A stretch of DNA of 64,000 nucleotides, taken from positions 78,765-142,764 of the forward strand of contig DBTX01000007.1 of assembly GCA_002307275.1 (NCBI GenBank). Direction: 5' to 3'. The stretch is from Hungateiclostridiaceae bacterium UBA1305. Lineage in GTDB: Bacteria; Bacillota; Clostridia; Acetivibrionales; DTU013. Under the pieces are notes generated by a model, which was not told the DNA's origin, searched no databases, and saw only the letters and a program-made list of their open reading frames with translations. Position numbers and translations under genes: made by a program. Below, one piece after another: positions 1-9,351 of this stretch (position 1 is the first letter of the stretch; each line of letters starts with the position of its first letter).

Positions 1-699
1 CTGAATTACACCCAAAGCGCCATTCTTGAATTCCACCAGAGCAGTTGCGGTATCCTCTACTTCGATAGTCCTGGCTAAAGTTTTTGCATGACCGAAGACG
101 GTTTTTACAGGCCCCATGATATACTGAAGCAAATCAATGCCATGTATGCCCTGGTTCATCAAAGCGCCCCCGCCGTCCATCTTTTTCGTTCCCCTCCAGC
201 CGCCGTTTCCATAATACTCTTGTGACCGGTAATATTTCATATATATATCGCCCATTACAAGTCTGCCCAGCAAATTTCTGTCGACTGCATCTTTTAGCTT
301 CTGCACCGCATCCGTGAACCTGAGCTGCGAAATAACAGCCATCTTGACTCTATTGACTTCACAAGCTTGAATGACCTCATCACATTGTTCCAGCGTAATC
401 GCCATAGGTTTTTCCACGATGATGTGCTTTCCTTTATTAGCCGCCTGTATTGCCAGAGGTGCATGCATGCCGCTGGGTGTGCATATGCAGACTACATCAA
501 TTCCGGAACTTGACAACATTTCTTCAAGGCTGTTGAAGTCACGGATATCATACTTTCCGGCAAAAGCTTTCCGGGTGTTTTCATTTACATCAGTCACACC
601 TGTAAGCTCCGCCCCGTCAAGTTTTCTGATTGCATCAGCGTGCCAGTTTGCAATAATCCCGCCTCCGATTATTCCAAACCCAAGCTTCTTATTTTTCAT
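1..699 (-). CDS. Gfo/Idh/MocA family oxidoreductase (3' end outside window)
   Basis: The minus-strand frame is open from an ATG at 697-699 to the left edge, giving 233 codons; the C-terminal part is missing. The N-terminus shows a Rossmann dinucleotide motif (GFGIIGGG), followed by TDVNE at the end of a later strand and the family signature VEKPMA near residue 100. Later it reads GGGALMNQGIHGIDLL, typical of the substrate-domain start that carries the conserved His. Members oxidise or reduce sugars, cyclitols and their derivatives with NAD(P). It lies 152 bp downstream of the epimerase gene on the same strand, so it is probably the last visible gene of the sugar-uptake operon. The substrate cannot be inferred. 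The family call is secure. Confidence 0.93.
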   Translation of the reverse strand, partial: MKNKKLGFGIIGGGIIANWHADAIRKLDGAELTGVTDVNENTRKAFAGKYDIRDFNSLEEMLSSSGIDVVCICTPSGMHAPLAIQAANKGKHIIVEKPMAITLEQCDEVIQACEVNRVKMAVISQLRFTDAVQKLKDAVDRNLLGRLVMGDIYMKYYRSQEYYGNGGWRGTKKMDGGGALMNQGIHGIDLLQYIMGPVKTVFGHAKTLARTIEVEDTATALVEFKNGALGVIQ

Positions 700-851
700 A
701 TTATTTATCCATTCCGCCGCTGCCGCCAGCGGCATAAATAGTAACGGGAAAATGGCGTACGGTTTAAGAAATGCTATCTTCCTTTTTTTACGTGGCTATA
801 TTCGCGCAAAAAGATTTATGTTAAGAAATAATTATTTTTTACAGCGGAGAG

Positions 852-2111
852 CTATAGAAGCTCTATTATTAACATGACATCCCTTATAATGTGATACGGA
901 TCCTTTACCGGCAGTGCTACCACCTTTTCAAGCGGCTTGTTCTGACAGTCACGTATCTGAATCCATTCACCTATGTCTTTATTGGGGTTTGGAAAAACAT
1001 TAAAAGCATATTCGCTGACCATTTGATAAAGATCCATAAATTCTTTATCACCGGTTAAATCATAGCATAACAAGGTGGTATACAACGCTTCAGCGTGAGG
1101 CCACCACAGCTTTGTATCCCATGTCTCTGTGACAGAAATATCATAAGGCTCGTTTATCATTCTTCCTGCAGGCTTCCCGCCGTTTCTGTCCGCATAATGG
1201 TACAGTCCGCCATATTCCTTATCCCATCCGGTCTTGATGCTGTTCTTTACAATACGTGCTATTTTATTATAAATTTCATCCCCGGCATTTGAATCTTTGG
1301 CAACCTTCGTACAAAACCACATACTTTCTACCGCATGACCAGGAATAATGTGTCGTACCATTAAAGTATCCTTATTTGAAGGATCCTCCGATACCATCTC
1401 CTTAATCAGTCCGCGTTCTTTGTCATAATGGTAATTGAGAATACGATTCATGAAACCTTTTGCATCCCCGAAAATTTGCTGATATCTATTGTGCTTGAAA
1501 GCCTTGAGTGCGTCATAAAGCACAGATGCCACATTGCACATGATCATCGGAACAGCATGTGCAGAATAGCCTTTCGGAATAGGGTACGGTTCCGACACAA
1601 TTTCTCCGCGATTTAAATATGCCTGCGTCCTATCATAAAGCTGCAGTGCATCTTCAAGCGGACCTTTTTCGCCGGACACCCTTGCAAGCTCCGCAAAGCC
1701 CATGATCACAAAGCAGTCTACATAAAAGCTTGTATAGAATCCTTTACCCGGTATGCTCTCTTTCTTTGTTCCATCTCGTTCAAGAAGGTATGCGCAAACA
1801 CCTTCTTCTTCGTTCAAGACTGCATTTTTCTTTATAAATTCGTAAGTTTTCCGTGCATGTGCCAGGTATAACTGCCTGTCGTCATCTATCAGGCCTTTAT
1901 CAATCAACTCGGCATACCTGGCTAACATCCATATAACACGGCCTTGCGACCAAACATATTTATCGGTGCTTAAGCGCATGCTGCCGTCATTCGAATAACA
2001 TGTATAAATACCGCCATATTCATGATCCATCGCATTCTTCCAAAATCTCATCAGATCATTTTTCAGAAAATCGCAATAAAATACCGATAATGCTTTTCTA
2101 TCGTAAATCAT
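852..2111 (-). CDS. N-acylglucosamine 2-epimerase (AGE/RnBP) family protein
   Basis: This 419-residue protein is the usual length for the AGE family, an (alpha/alpha)6 barrel. Recognisable pieces are DHEYGGIYTC and TDKYVWSQGRVIWML in the first quarter, IIPGHAVESMWF in the middle and DTKLWWPHAEALYTTLL near the C-terminus; the His residues in the last two are the conserved catalytic-site ones. Family members interconvert GlcNAc and ManNAc, or 2-epimerise other free sugars such as cellobiose. The W-x-QGR form resembles AGE more than cellobiose 2-epimerases. It sits 15 bp after the ABC permease, and NagA/NagB are encoded in the same locus, which favours an N-acetylhexosamine role. A clear AGGAG site precedes the ATG. 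The exact substrate is inferred, not shown. Confidence 0.88.
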   Translation of the reverse strand: MIYDRKALSVFYCDFLKNDLMRFWKNAMDHEYGGIYTCYSNDGSMRLSTDKYVWSQGRVIWMLARYAELIDKGLIDDDRQLYLAHARKTYEFIKKNAVLNEEEGVCAYLLERDGTKKESIPGKGFYTSFYVDCFVIMGFAELARVSGEKGPLEDALQLYDRTQAYLNRGEIVSEPYPIPKGYSAHAVPMIMCNVASVLYDALKAFKHNRYQQIFGDAKGFMNRILNYHYDKERGLIKEMVSEDPSNKDTLMVRHIIPGHAVESMWFCTKVAKDSNAGDEIYNKIARIVKNSIKTGWDKEYGGLYHYADRNGGKPAGRMINEPYDISVTETWDTKLWWPHAEALYTTLLCYDLTGDKEFMDLYQMVSEYAFNVFPNPNKDIGEWIQIRDCQNKPLEKVVALPVKDPYHIIRDVMLIIELL

Positions 2112-2126
2112 ACCAACTCTCCTGTT

Positions 2127-2987
2127 CTACTTTAAACCTGTTGTGGCAATACTCTGCATTATTTGTTTGCGAAACAGTATAAACACAGTAAGTATCGGGA
2201 TTATGGATATAAGTGACCCTGCTGCGATCAAACTGACATTTACACTATATGTTGACTGGAACATTGCAAGTCCGAGTTCCATATTATAAAGCTGTTTGCT
2301 GCTGACTATAAGCAGAGGCCATACAAATGCATTCCAACCATCAAGGAATGCAAATATTCCAAGAGCAGCCATTGGTGCTTTAAGCAAAGGTAATATCATT
2401 TTTATAAAAATTGTCCATTCGGCAGCACCTTCTACCCTTGCAGCCTCCAACAGTTCATCAGGAATTTGTTGAACTACGGTTTGCCTCATAAAAAACAATC
2501 CGAAGCTCATGATCAAATATGGCATAACCATTCCGGAAAACTTGTTCACCAAACCCAAATTGTTCATTTGAAGATATAATGGGATCATATATATTTCAAA
2601 AGGAATAATTGCCGTACCAATTATAGCGGCAAAGAAAACATTGAGCCATTTATAGTGAAATTTTCCACAAATATATCCTCCAAGGGCAGAAGAAAACAAA
2701 ATTGCCGAAGTGGAAATCGTAGCCATAAGTACACTGTTTAAAAAGTATCTGGCAAAAGGTGCAGCCTTGAATACCCCAACAAGATTATCAATATTAAATA
2801 GCTTTGGTATGATAGTTGGAGGCCAGTTGTTAAGTTCTGTCGGACTTTTGAAGGCAGTGGAAAACAGCCACAGAAAAGGAAAAACCATAACTATTGAACC
2901 TAATGTAATAATAATTGTACCTGTGATACTGCTCCAACCGGCTTTTATTTTTGCACTAACCTTATTGGCAGTTATATCAGTATTCAT
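2127..2987 (-). CDS. Carbohydrate ABC transporter permease (MsmG/MalG-like)
   Basis: A 286-residue integral membrane protein with about six hydrophobic segments, the first near residues 20-45. The cytoplasmic EAA loop is visible as ELLEAARVEGAAEWTIFIKM with the downstream ILPLLKAP, which contacts the ATPase. It pairs with the permease encoded just upstream; the two genes overlap by 4 bp (ATGA), indicating translational coupling. With the upstream lipoprotein it forms a CUT1-type sugar importer. No ATP-binding subunit gene lies nearby, so a shared MsmX-type ATPase encoded elsewhere is presumed, as is common for Firmicute CUT1 systems. Substrate is probably an amino sugar or oligosaccharide, from context only. 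Confidence 0.93.
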   Translation of the reverse strand: MNTDITANKVSAKIKAGWSSITGTIIITLGSIVMVFPFLWLFSTAFKSPTELNNWPPTIIPKLFNIDNLVGVFKAAPFARYFLNSVLMATISTSAILFSSALGGYICGKFHYKWLNVFFAAIIGTAIIPFEIYMIPLYLQMNNLGLVNKFSGMVMPYLIMSFGLFFMRQTVVQQIPDELLEAARVEGAAEWTIFIKMILPLLKAPMAALGIFAFLDGWNAFVWPLLIVSSKQLYNMELGLAMFQSTYSVNVSLIAAGSLISIIPILTVFILFRKQIMQSIATTGLK

Positions 2988-3919
2988 GCTTTCACCTTCT
3001 TTCGGTTTTTTAAATCTCCTTTATCCCTGGCTAAAGCAAACTGGATTACTACTAATAAAGAAACTATCGCAAACAATACTACTGCTTCAGCTGATGCAAA
3101 CCCCATTTTAAAGAAGCGGAAGCCGTTTTCAAACATGTCGTAGACCAATACCCTGACAATATAGCCGGGGGATCCTTGAGTATCTGATGCCAGAACATAG
3201 ACAGTACTGTAGACATTATAGCCTGTTATCAGTGTCGTTATTGATATTAGCAGCGTTATCGGTTTCAATAGCGGAATCGTTATATGTCTGAAGCTTTTAA
3301 ACCCTGTAGCTCCATCAATTGATGCTGCTTCGTAATATTCCTTTGGTATCCCTGTAAGGCCTACGATAAATATCAGCATATTATATCCTAATATTTTCCA
3401 TATGGTGATCATTGCAACTGATGTTACAGCTAAGGCCGGGGTGGTCATCCATCCCAATGGTTCAATCCCAAAAATCGAAATAAAATAATTAAGATATCCT
3501 GTGTTGGTGTCTAAAATTCCCTTCCACGCTATTGTTACCGGAACCATGGGCATTATGGCAGGTAAGAAATATATCGACTCAAAAAATGGTCTATATTTGA
3601 CTTTGTTTACAAGTGCATTTGCAACAATCAACGATAAGGGGACAGAGATTAAAAGAACACTAAAGGCAATTATAGTTGTATTCTTAAGAGCAGTTATAAA
3701 CAAATCACTATGAAATAGTTTTATATAATTATCAAAACCAATAAAAGGCTTTTTCAACGAAACCATGTCCCAATTATGAAAACTCAAATAAAAGGTGCTG
3801 AATATGGGAATGAAGCGCAAATAGGTATATAGCGCCAATATAGGCAAGAGACCAACGATGCAAAAGCCCAATGGTCTGGATATTTTTCTTTTTTTTACTA
3901 CTTTAGAAACTGTCGACAT
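2984..3919 (-). CDS. Carbohydrate ABC transporter permease (MsmF/UgpA-like)
   Basis: A 311-residue membrane protein with an N-terminal basic stretch, a first hydrophobic segment at about residues 18-40 and the usual six-segment CUT1 fold. The EAA loop reads YYEAASIDGATGFKSFRHI followed by TIPLLKP. It is the first permease after the binding-protein gene and overlaps the second permease by 4 bp. The ATG at 3917-3919 is preceded by GAGGTGGG. A long intercistronic hairpin (3955-3993) separates it from the lipoprotein gene and probably lowers its expression relative to that protein. It acts in the cytoplasmic membrane as one half of the sugar-translocating channel. Confidence 0.93.
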   Translation of the reverse strand: MSTVSKVVKKRKISRPLGFCIVGLLPILALYTYLRFIPIFSTFYLSFHNWDMVSLKKPFIGFDNYIKLFHSDLFITALKNTTIIAFSVLLISVPLSLIVANALVNKVKYRPFFESIYFLPAIMPMVPVTIAWKGILDTNTGYLNYFISIFGIEPLGWMTTPALAVTSVAMITIWKILGYNMLIFIVGLTGIPKEYYEAASIDGATGFKSFRHITIPLLKPITLLISITTLITGYNVYSTVYVLASDTQGSPGYIVRVLVYDMFENGFRFFKMGFASAEAVVLFAIVSLLVVIQFALARDKGDLKNRKKVKA

Positions 3920-3954
3920 ATGCCCACCTCAGAATTCTATTGGTTTTTTGTTTG

Positions 3955-3993
3955 ATACTGCTGTAATAGGCAGAAAGCCCATTACAGCAGTAT
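3955..3993 (-). promoter_or_regulatory. Intercistronic hairpin between binding protein and permeases
   Basis: Bases 3955-3971 and 3977-3993 are near-perfect inverted repeats (17-bp stem with one G-U pair in the minus-strand RNA, AGAAA/TTTCT loop). The stem starts 10 bp after the binding-protein stop codon. No T-run follows on the minus strand, so it is better read as an mRNA 3'-end stabiliser or partial attenuator than as a full terminator. Such hairpins are typical where the binding protein must outnumber its permeases. Confidence 0.75.
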
Positions 3994-4002
3994 GGAACAT
4001 TT

Positions 4003-5376
4003 TCATTCGGCTAGATGTCCATTTTCCTTAAGAATACTGTTCGTTTCTGCAGCACATTCAGAAAGGAAGGCTTTCATTTTCCCGGTATTATCAACAAAGC
4101 TTGGGTCTGTAAAGCCTTTCGATGCCAAACGGTCTGCAAGCTTTGTTTCTATTTCGTCAAACTCGTCTATCATAGGAATAACATTGATCGTTTTATATGT
4201 TGAGAAGAATGCCTCATATTGAGGATTTTCTGCAATAAAGTCTTTCATGTCCAAATCTAAACGCCCTGACTGCCATCCTGACATAGAAGTCATTTGCTTG
4301 TGGTTTTCAGGCGTCATCATGAATCTGATGAAGTCCCAGGCTGCCTGAGTTTTATTGTCATCTTTGGTATTTGTAACAAAGAAGTCATAGGCATTTCCGA
4401 TATTGGCATCACCAGGCATTGGAGCTGTGAAGTAATCAAGCTGCGGAGCTTTCGTTTTAATGTCGGCGATAACCCACGTTTCTCTGGCAAACATTGCTGT
4501 CTTTTCTGTTTCAAAGCCCTCGGCATCAGATTTTATATCAAAATCACAAGTCTTATATTTATAAAGCATGTCAACATACATCTGAAGGGTCTTAAGTCCG
4601 GCTTCATTGTCATAACCAGCCTTGTATTTCTCAGGAGAGACTTCCTGCACTATAGATCCTCCATTTTCCATCATCAATATCCAGAACTTTTCAGCCAGGC
4701 CACTGCCACCGCCGACTAAGCGAAGGCTAAGACCAGAACGTATAATTTTACCGGATGCATCGTACTTTGTAAGCTTTTGGGCATATTCCATAAGCTGCTC
4801 CATTGTCTTTGGGGCTCCTGTAAGCCCGGCCTCTTTCAGCATTGCGGCATTGCAGAATAAAGCTGCCGTACCATACATGTGAGGTATGCCATACACAATG
4901 CCTTCCAATTGTCCAACTCCGGCAATAGCGGGATCATAAGCACCACCGGTAACATACTTTGCAAGATCGTCCGGCGCTTTTACCAACATGTCCTGCTTTG
5001 CGAAGCGCATTGCTATATTTGGATCCATAGATATGATATCTGCGCAGGATTGGGAAGGTAAAGAAGTTGTAACTTTCTTCTCAAAATCTCTCAAAGGAAA
5101 GCTGGAAACTTCTATTGTAACATTTGGATTGGCTGTATTATATTCCGCAGCCATCTTACTAATCCATGTATCCAGCTCCGGGTATCCAGTCCATATGGAC
5201 AATTTTACAGGGACCGTTGACTTTACGCTTGATTGTTCACTCGGTTGTGTACTCGTCTGATCTACAGCATTAGTCCCTGCAGCAGAATTGTTTGGTTGTG
5301 TGCCGCAACCGGACAGACCCATTAAAAAAACAAGTATAACCGATAAAGTGATAGCTCCGATACGTTTCATTTTCAT
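4003..5376 (-). CDS. Sugar ABC transporter substrate-binding lipoprotein (family 1)
   Basis: With the start at ATG 5374-5376, preceded by AGGGAGGATT, the protein is 457 residues. The open frame extends 20 codons further up without a good ribosome site. A lipoprotein signal sequence (MKMKRIGAITLSVILVF) ends in the lipobox LSGC, so the mature protein is anchored to the outer face of the membrane by its Cys. The body has the type-1 sugar-binding look: KLSIWTGYPELDTW near the start, YGIPHMYGTAALFCN mid-domain and AWDFIRFMMTPENHKQM toward the C-terminus. It delivers the substrate to the two permeases that follow. It lies directly after the YesM/YesN-type two-component genes, the classic arrangement in which the regulator senses the imported sugar. 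Confidence 0.95.
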   Translation of the reverse strand: MKMKRIGAITLSVILVFLMGLSGCGTQPNNSAAGTNAVDQTSTQPSEQSSVKSTVPVKLSIWTGYPELDTWISKMAAEYNTANPNVTIEVSSFPLRDFEKKVTTSLPSQSCADIISMDPNIAMRFAKQDMLVKAPDDLAKYVTGGAYDPAIAGVGQLEGIVYGIPHMYGTAALFCNAAMLKEAGLTGAPKTMEQLMEYAQKLTKYDASGKIIRSGLSLRLVGGGSGLAEKFWILMMENGGSIVQEVSPEKYKAGYDNEAGLKTLQMYVDMLYKYKTCDFDIKSDAEGFETEKTAMFARETWVIADIKTKAPQLDYFTAPMPGDANIGNAYDFFVTNTKDDNKTQAAWDFIRFMMTPENHKQMTSMSGWQSGRLDLDMKDFIAENPQYEAFFSTYKTINVIPMIDEFDEIETKLADRLASKGFTDPSFVDNTGKMKAFLSECAAETNSILKENGHLAE

Positions 5377-5480
5377 TAATAATCCTCCCTCTATACTCCA
5401 TGATAAGTAGTTGAACAAAATAACACTTTGCTTCATTTAAAATATAAGGTTATGTGGTATTGTAAAATAAACGGATATAT

Positions 5481-5514
5481 ATATCTTGCAAGATATTAAC
5501 TTCATTATACTAAT
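5481..5514 (-). promoter_or_regulatory. Candidate promoter and palindromic operator of the binding-protein operon
   Basis: On the minus strand a TATAAT -10 box (plus-strand 5504-5509) has no good -35 at 17 bp, as expected for an activator-dependent promoter. Just downstream, bases 5481-5496 form a perfect 16-bp palindrome (ATATCTTGCAAGATAT) that would cover the transcription start. This gives a plausible binding site for a repressor or second regulator. The region lies about 110-130 bp upstream of the lipoprotein start codon. Confidence 0.45.
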
Positions 5515-5604
5515 TTCAGCATAATAACAGAATGAAGTATCTTTAGCGATACACGCAAAATCTTTCTGCAACTAGATATCTATAAAAAATCTCTTGGAAA
5601 ATCC

Positions 5605-5656
5605 TTTTAGAAAGTTGTATTATATTTTGAAAGGTTGGTACAATATTTTGAAAGTT
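5605..5656 (-). repeat. Three phased direct repeats, candidate response-regulator sites
   Basis: On the minus strand the words AACTTTCAAAA, AACCTTTCAAAA and AACTTTCTAAAA begin at plus positions 5656, 5636 and 5616, spaced 20-21 bp, i.e. two helical turns apart. They lie between the stop codon of the response regulator and the candidate promoter of the binding-protein gene. AraC-type DNA-binding domains commonly use phased direct repeats upstream of -35, so these are reasonable binding sites for the YesN-like protein encoded next door. Confidence 0.45.
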
Positions 5657-5660
5657 AAGG

Positions 5661-7298
5661 CTATTTTAACTGTCTATTAATCTTGAGTAATTTGCTGGGA
5701 GATATACCTATATACTTTTTAAACAGCTTACTGAAATAGGAATCATCATTTATTCCGACTTTTTCAGCAGCCTCGTAACTCTTTAAACCGTTTTCCTGCA
5801 TCAATGTTTTAGCCCTTTCCATTTTTGTCTTATTTACATAATCCACAAAACCCTCTCCGATCTCTTTTTTAAATATACTTGACAGGTAGCACTTACTTAT
5901 GTTGCTTATTTTTGAGGCTTTATCCAGGGTGATGTTTTCACTGATATTTTCAGCAATATATTTTTGCAGCTTTATTATTTCAGGCTTTTTAGCATCAAGC
6001 TGCTGACTATTTATGAAATCAAACAGCTTATTTACAAGTTCCTCAAAGCAATGAGTTATATCAGAAATGGTTTCTGAAGTCATCAGCAAGTCCAACGGGT
6101 TTACACTGAAATTGGCAGATATAAAATTAGCCTGAGTATCAAACTTTTTGGCAAACATCATTAGGCTGTGAAAAATATCCAGTGAACCTTTTCTTACTTT
6201 TTCAGGATCACATACTCTGTACTCTGATATTTCATCAAAGAAACTGTGAATGATCGCATTCACTCCCAATTCATCAAAGTCTTCGAGTCTTTCAAGAAGA
6301 CTTTTTTCATTAGCATAATTGAATAACAAATCCTCGCCGTCAAACTCACTAATATCCCCGTAAAAAATAATACTTTCTCTCCCGCAGTAAAATTTATATT
6401 TCATTGCAGTTCTGGCTTCAAAATAGGTTTCTCTGATACGGGTATACTCAACAGGCACGAGGTTAATCCCAAAAGAATTGGATATATTCAAGTACTTTTT
6501 AAAGGAATTATTAATCTTTTTTAAATACCCTGAAATCAGATCTTTGTTATAGAGCATATCAGAGGTGTTCGGGCACCTGAGCAGAATAATATATTCACCA
6601 TTCTTCACCTCTGCGATATCACAATCGGCGAATTTCGACATGCTTTCTTCCAGTATATTTATAAAGGAAGATTTGAATAAATAGCAATCCTCTATTTTGC
6701 TCCTGGCCGGGGCACAGGAATGATCATCTATACCACAGCAAAGCACGATATTGAAACCTGAATCAATATTTATTCCCAATGAGGTTAACTCTTTAACAAA
6801 ATTCTCAGGTGTCATTGATCCGGAAATCATTTTCCTGTAGATATCCTCTTTTAAAATATATTTATTTTTTCGGAATTCATTATTCGTATTTTGGATAGTA
6901 TTTTCACTAATATATTCGCTCTGCAAAAGCTTTTTTACTTTCAGCAAAACCTCCAGAAGAATTTCAGGCTCTAAAGAAAGCTTAAGAATATAATCCTCGG
7001 CGCCAAGCTTCATAGCCTTTTTTACATAATCCATGTCGTTGTAGCAGCTGAGTACGACCGTTTTTATGCCGGGAAACCTCTTCCTAATTTCACTTATTAA
7101 TTCAATCCCATCCATTTTGGGCATTTTAATATCTGTCAATACGATGTCCGGATGAGTTTCCTCAATTACTTCAAGGGCATTTATTCCATTTACCGCTTGT
7201 CCTGCAATCTCAAAGCCATGTTTCTCCCAATCAATGCAGGATTTTATTCCAACCCGTATAAGGATTTCATCATCCACAATAACAACTTTTATCATCAA
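5661..7298 (-). CDS. Response regulator, REC plus AraC-type HTH (YesN-like)
   Basis: This 545-residue protein starts with a receiver domain (VVIVDDEILIRVGI, phospho-acceptor Asp56 in VLTDIKMPKMDG, then the conserved Lys in EDYILKL), has a long middle region without recognised motifs, and ends in two helix-turn-helix segments of the AraC family from about residue 440 (ITLDKASKISNISKCYLSS, then FSKLFKKYIGISPSKL). It would be phosphorylated by the kinase encoded upstream and activate the neighbouring transport operon. The start codon overlaps the kinase stop by 4 bp, with GAGGTGG as ribosome site; two ATGs in tandem (7298, 7295) are possible. YesN-type length and organisation are standard. Confidence 0.95.
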   Translation of the reverse strand: MMIKVVIVDDEILIRVGIKSCIDWEKHGFEIAGQAVNGINALEVIEETHPDIVLTDIKMPKMDGIELISEIRKRFPGIKTVVLSCYNDMDYVKKAMKLGAEDYILKLSLEPEILLEVLLKVKKLLQSEYISENTIQNTNNEFRKNKYILKEDIYRKMISGSMTPENFVKELTSLGINIDSGFNIVLCCGIDDHSCAPARSKIEDCYLFKSSFINILEESMSKFADCDIAEVKNGEYIILLRCPNTSDMLYNKDLISGYLKKINNSFKKYLNISNSFGINLVPVEYTRIRETYFEARTAMKYKFYCGRESIIFYGDISEFDGEDLLFNYANEKSLLERLEDFDELGVNAIIHSFFDEISEYRVCDPEKVRKGSLDIFHSLMMFAKKFDTQANFISANFSVNPLDLLMTSETISDITHCFEELVNKLFDFINSQQLDAKKPEIIKLQKYIAENISENITLDKASKISNISKCYLSSIFKKEIGEGFVDYVNKTKMERAKTLMQENGLKSYEAAEKVGINDDSYFSKLFKKYIGISPSKLLKINRQLK

Positions 7299-9166
7299 AC
7301 CACCTCATCTTCAAATCCCGGTATTTGAGGAATTGATATGGATACTGTTGTCCCTCTTTCCGGTTCGGAAGTTATACTAAGGCCATAAGTCTGTCCATAT
7401 TTCAATTTGATCCGTTCATGTACATTATTCAGGCCTATGCCGTTAAATTTATGCTTTGTGTTTTCATTATTAAACAATAGATGCTCAATTCTGTCCGCAT
7501 CCATTCCCATACCGTTGTCAATAACCTCAATGACAATACTCTCCTCTTTTATATACGCATTTATATCAATTCTGCAGTTGTCATTTTTGTCTTCGAACCC
7601 ATGAATGATGCAATTTTCAACAATTGGCTGGAGAATTAACTTAGGCATCTTGCAGGAATAGATACTTTCATCATTAATATTGATTCGCATTTCAAATTTA
7701 TCGTTATACCTGACATTTTGTATATAAATATAACATTCCGCCAGCTTAAGCTCTTCTTTGAGAGTAATCTCCTCCTCACCTTTGTTAATGCTCACTTCAA
7801 GCAGCTTTCCCAAAGCGGAAATCATTTTTGAAACATTATCTGCTCCACTCATTTTAGCAGACCACTTTATTGTACTTAAGGTATTAAACAGGAAGTGTGG
7901 ATTTATTTGTGCCCTTAAAGCCTCATATCGCAGATCATTTTCGAGTTTCTGCTCCTGAACCACTGTGTTCACTAGTTCTTCAACCCTGTTGAGCATATTG
8001 TCGAAACTATGTACCAGGCCGTTAACATCGTCCAGATTTTCATTTTCTTTTATTCCTACCGAGTAGGCTCCAACCTTCATCTTCTTCATTCGTTTCAGTA
8101 ATTGCCGTAAGGGGTTTATGGTATTCATAATCATACCGGTTCCCAATAACAGGAATACGCTAAAAACAAGTATATTAATTGAATTTATCTTAAATTTAAG
8201 AGAGTCTATTTCTTTGATTATCTCTTTATAGGGAACAAGGGATATACTGCACATGCCGAACTTTTTAATAGAATTGTAATTCACCATGAATTTTTCATTA
8301 TCAATCGTGGTAAAAAAACTGCCGCTCCCGTAGTATAAGTTTTTGGACATAATATCTTTATTTGTAAGTATTTTATCCTCAATGGACTTTTCAGAACTAT
8401 ATATGATCTGGCTGTTCTCGTTTATTATTGCAAAGTAGCCGTTAATGGAATTTCCAATAATTTTCCCCAGATCATAAGCACTAAAATTAATCATTAATTC
8501 CCCGGCCACATTTTGGGGGGAATATTTATTTCGAATGGATTTTACTATGGAAATATATTTATCGTCTCCCAAACCTTCTATCTCATAATTGTAAGGAACA
8601 TTCCACAGTACTCTTACATCTCCGGATTTAACTGTTTCAAACCAGTCCTGCGAAAGAAATTTATTGATATTTTTATATTCCAATTTAAGCTTTTTATCAA
8701 AGCTGTCCATGGAGGAATACATGTTCCCGTCGGCGCCTATAATGATTACATGGACATTATTGTTGAAAAATACCTTTCTCTTCATTGAATTAATCTCATT
8801 TTCAGTCCTGGTAATTCTCGACATATCGTCATTTGTATAAAAAGCCGGATCCTTCATTTGAAAATCATCATTATAATTTTTTTGATTTGGTTCTATTGAT
8901 ACATTGTCCAGGATGGTATCATCCGTTAAGATAATGTTAGATAATGTAATCATATCAAGACAAGTATTTTCAACCTTGCCGCCTACTTGTTCAAGGTTGT
9001 CCATAATAAGGCTGGAAGTATTGTCAATTATGATTTCTTCAGTATGTTTTAAGTAATTATTAATAGAAAATATTACTGGTGTAAAAAGGAATATCAATAT
9101 TATCAGCAGGAGTTTTACCTGCAGATTGCCTAAAGCTGTTTTTACAAACACAACTACCCTTTTCAT
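7295..9166 (-). CDS. Sensor histidine kinase (YesM-like)
   Basis: A 623-residue membrane kinase. A transmembrane helix at about residues 16-36 and another at about 328-350 enclose a ~290-residue extracellular sensor of the Cache type. A HAMP-like linker follows (NPLRQLLKRMKKMKVG). The His_kinase domain carries the phospho-acceptor His424 in QINPHFLFNTLS, and the ATPase domain shows ILQPIVENCIIHGF (N box), DNGMGMD (G1) and GIGLNNVHERIKLKYG (G2). It probably senses an extracellular sugar or the loaded binding protein. The ATG has a very strong GGAGGAGG site upstream. It is co-transcribed with the response regulator. Confidence 0.96.
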   Translation of the reverse strand: MKRVVVFVKTALGNLQVKLLLIILIFLFTPVIFSINNYLKHTEEIIIDNTSSLIMDNLEQVGGKVENTCLDMITLSNIILTDDTILDNVSIEPNQKNYNDDFQMKDPAFYTNDDMSRITRTENEINSMKRKVFFNNNVHVIIIGADGNMYSSMDSFDKKLKLEYKNINKFLSQDWFETVKSGDVRVLWNVPYNYEIEGLGDDKYISIVKSIRNKYSPQNVAGELMINFSAYDLGKIIGNSINGYFAIINENSQIIYSSEKSIEDKILTNKDIMSKNLYYGSGSFFTTIDNEKFMVNYNSIKKFGMCSISLVPYKEIIKEIDSLKFKINSINILVFSVFLLLGTGMIMNTINPLRQLLKRMKKMKVGAYSVGIKENENLDDVNGLVHSFDNMLNRVEELVNTVVQEQKLENDLRYEALRAQINPHFLFNTLSTIKWSAKMSGADNVSKMISALGKLLEVSINKGEEEITLKEELKLAECYIYIQNVRYNDKFEMRININDESIYSCKMPKLILQPIVENCIIHGFEDKNDNCRIDINAYIKEESIVIEVIDNGMGMDADRIEHLLFNNENTKHKFNGIGLNNVHERIKLKYGQTYGLSITSEPERGTTVSISIPQIPGFEDEVV

Positions 9167-9303
9167 GCAGGTTCCTCCTCCCTCGCACCAAAGCAGTATA
9201 AAACTTGTACAGTGCTATCATAACAAAACATATATCTACTTAACATAATACAGTATCAATACTCTATTTCCTATTGGAAGGTTATTGATATTCATAAGAA
9301 CAA

Positions 9304-9329
9304 GGGGCATATACTGCCCCCTATTTTTC
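9304..9329. terminator. Small GC hairpin after nagA
   Basis: GGGGCA (9304-9309) pairs with TGCCCC (9315-9320) around a 5-base loop, followed on the plus strand by CTATTTTT. In the minus direction it comes about 30 bp after the nagA stop and is followed only by TTGTTCTTA, so it would be a weak terminator for nagA. It marks the boundary between the nag genes and the two-component system. Confidence 0.5.
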
Positions 9330-9351
9330 CTGGTACTTCCACTTTTCGATT

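Noticed and set aside
847..863. AGAGCT...AGCTCT hairpin at the end of the epimerase gene as a terminator
   Set aside because: The stem is six base pairs, overlaps the stop codon region and has no T-tail.
371..877. A 168-codon plus-strand open frame opposite the Gfo/Idh gene
   Set aside because: It lies antisense to a well-supported oxidoreductase, has no recognised motif and no ribosome site.
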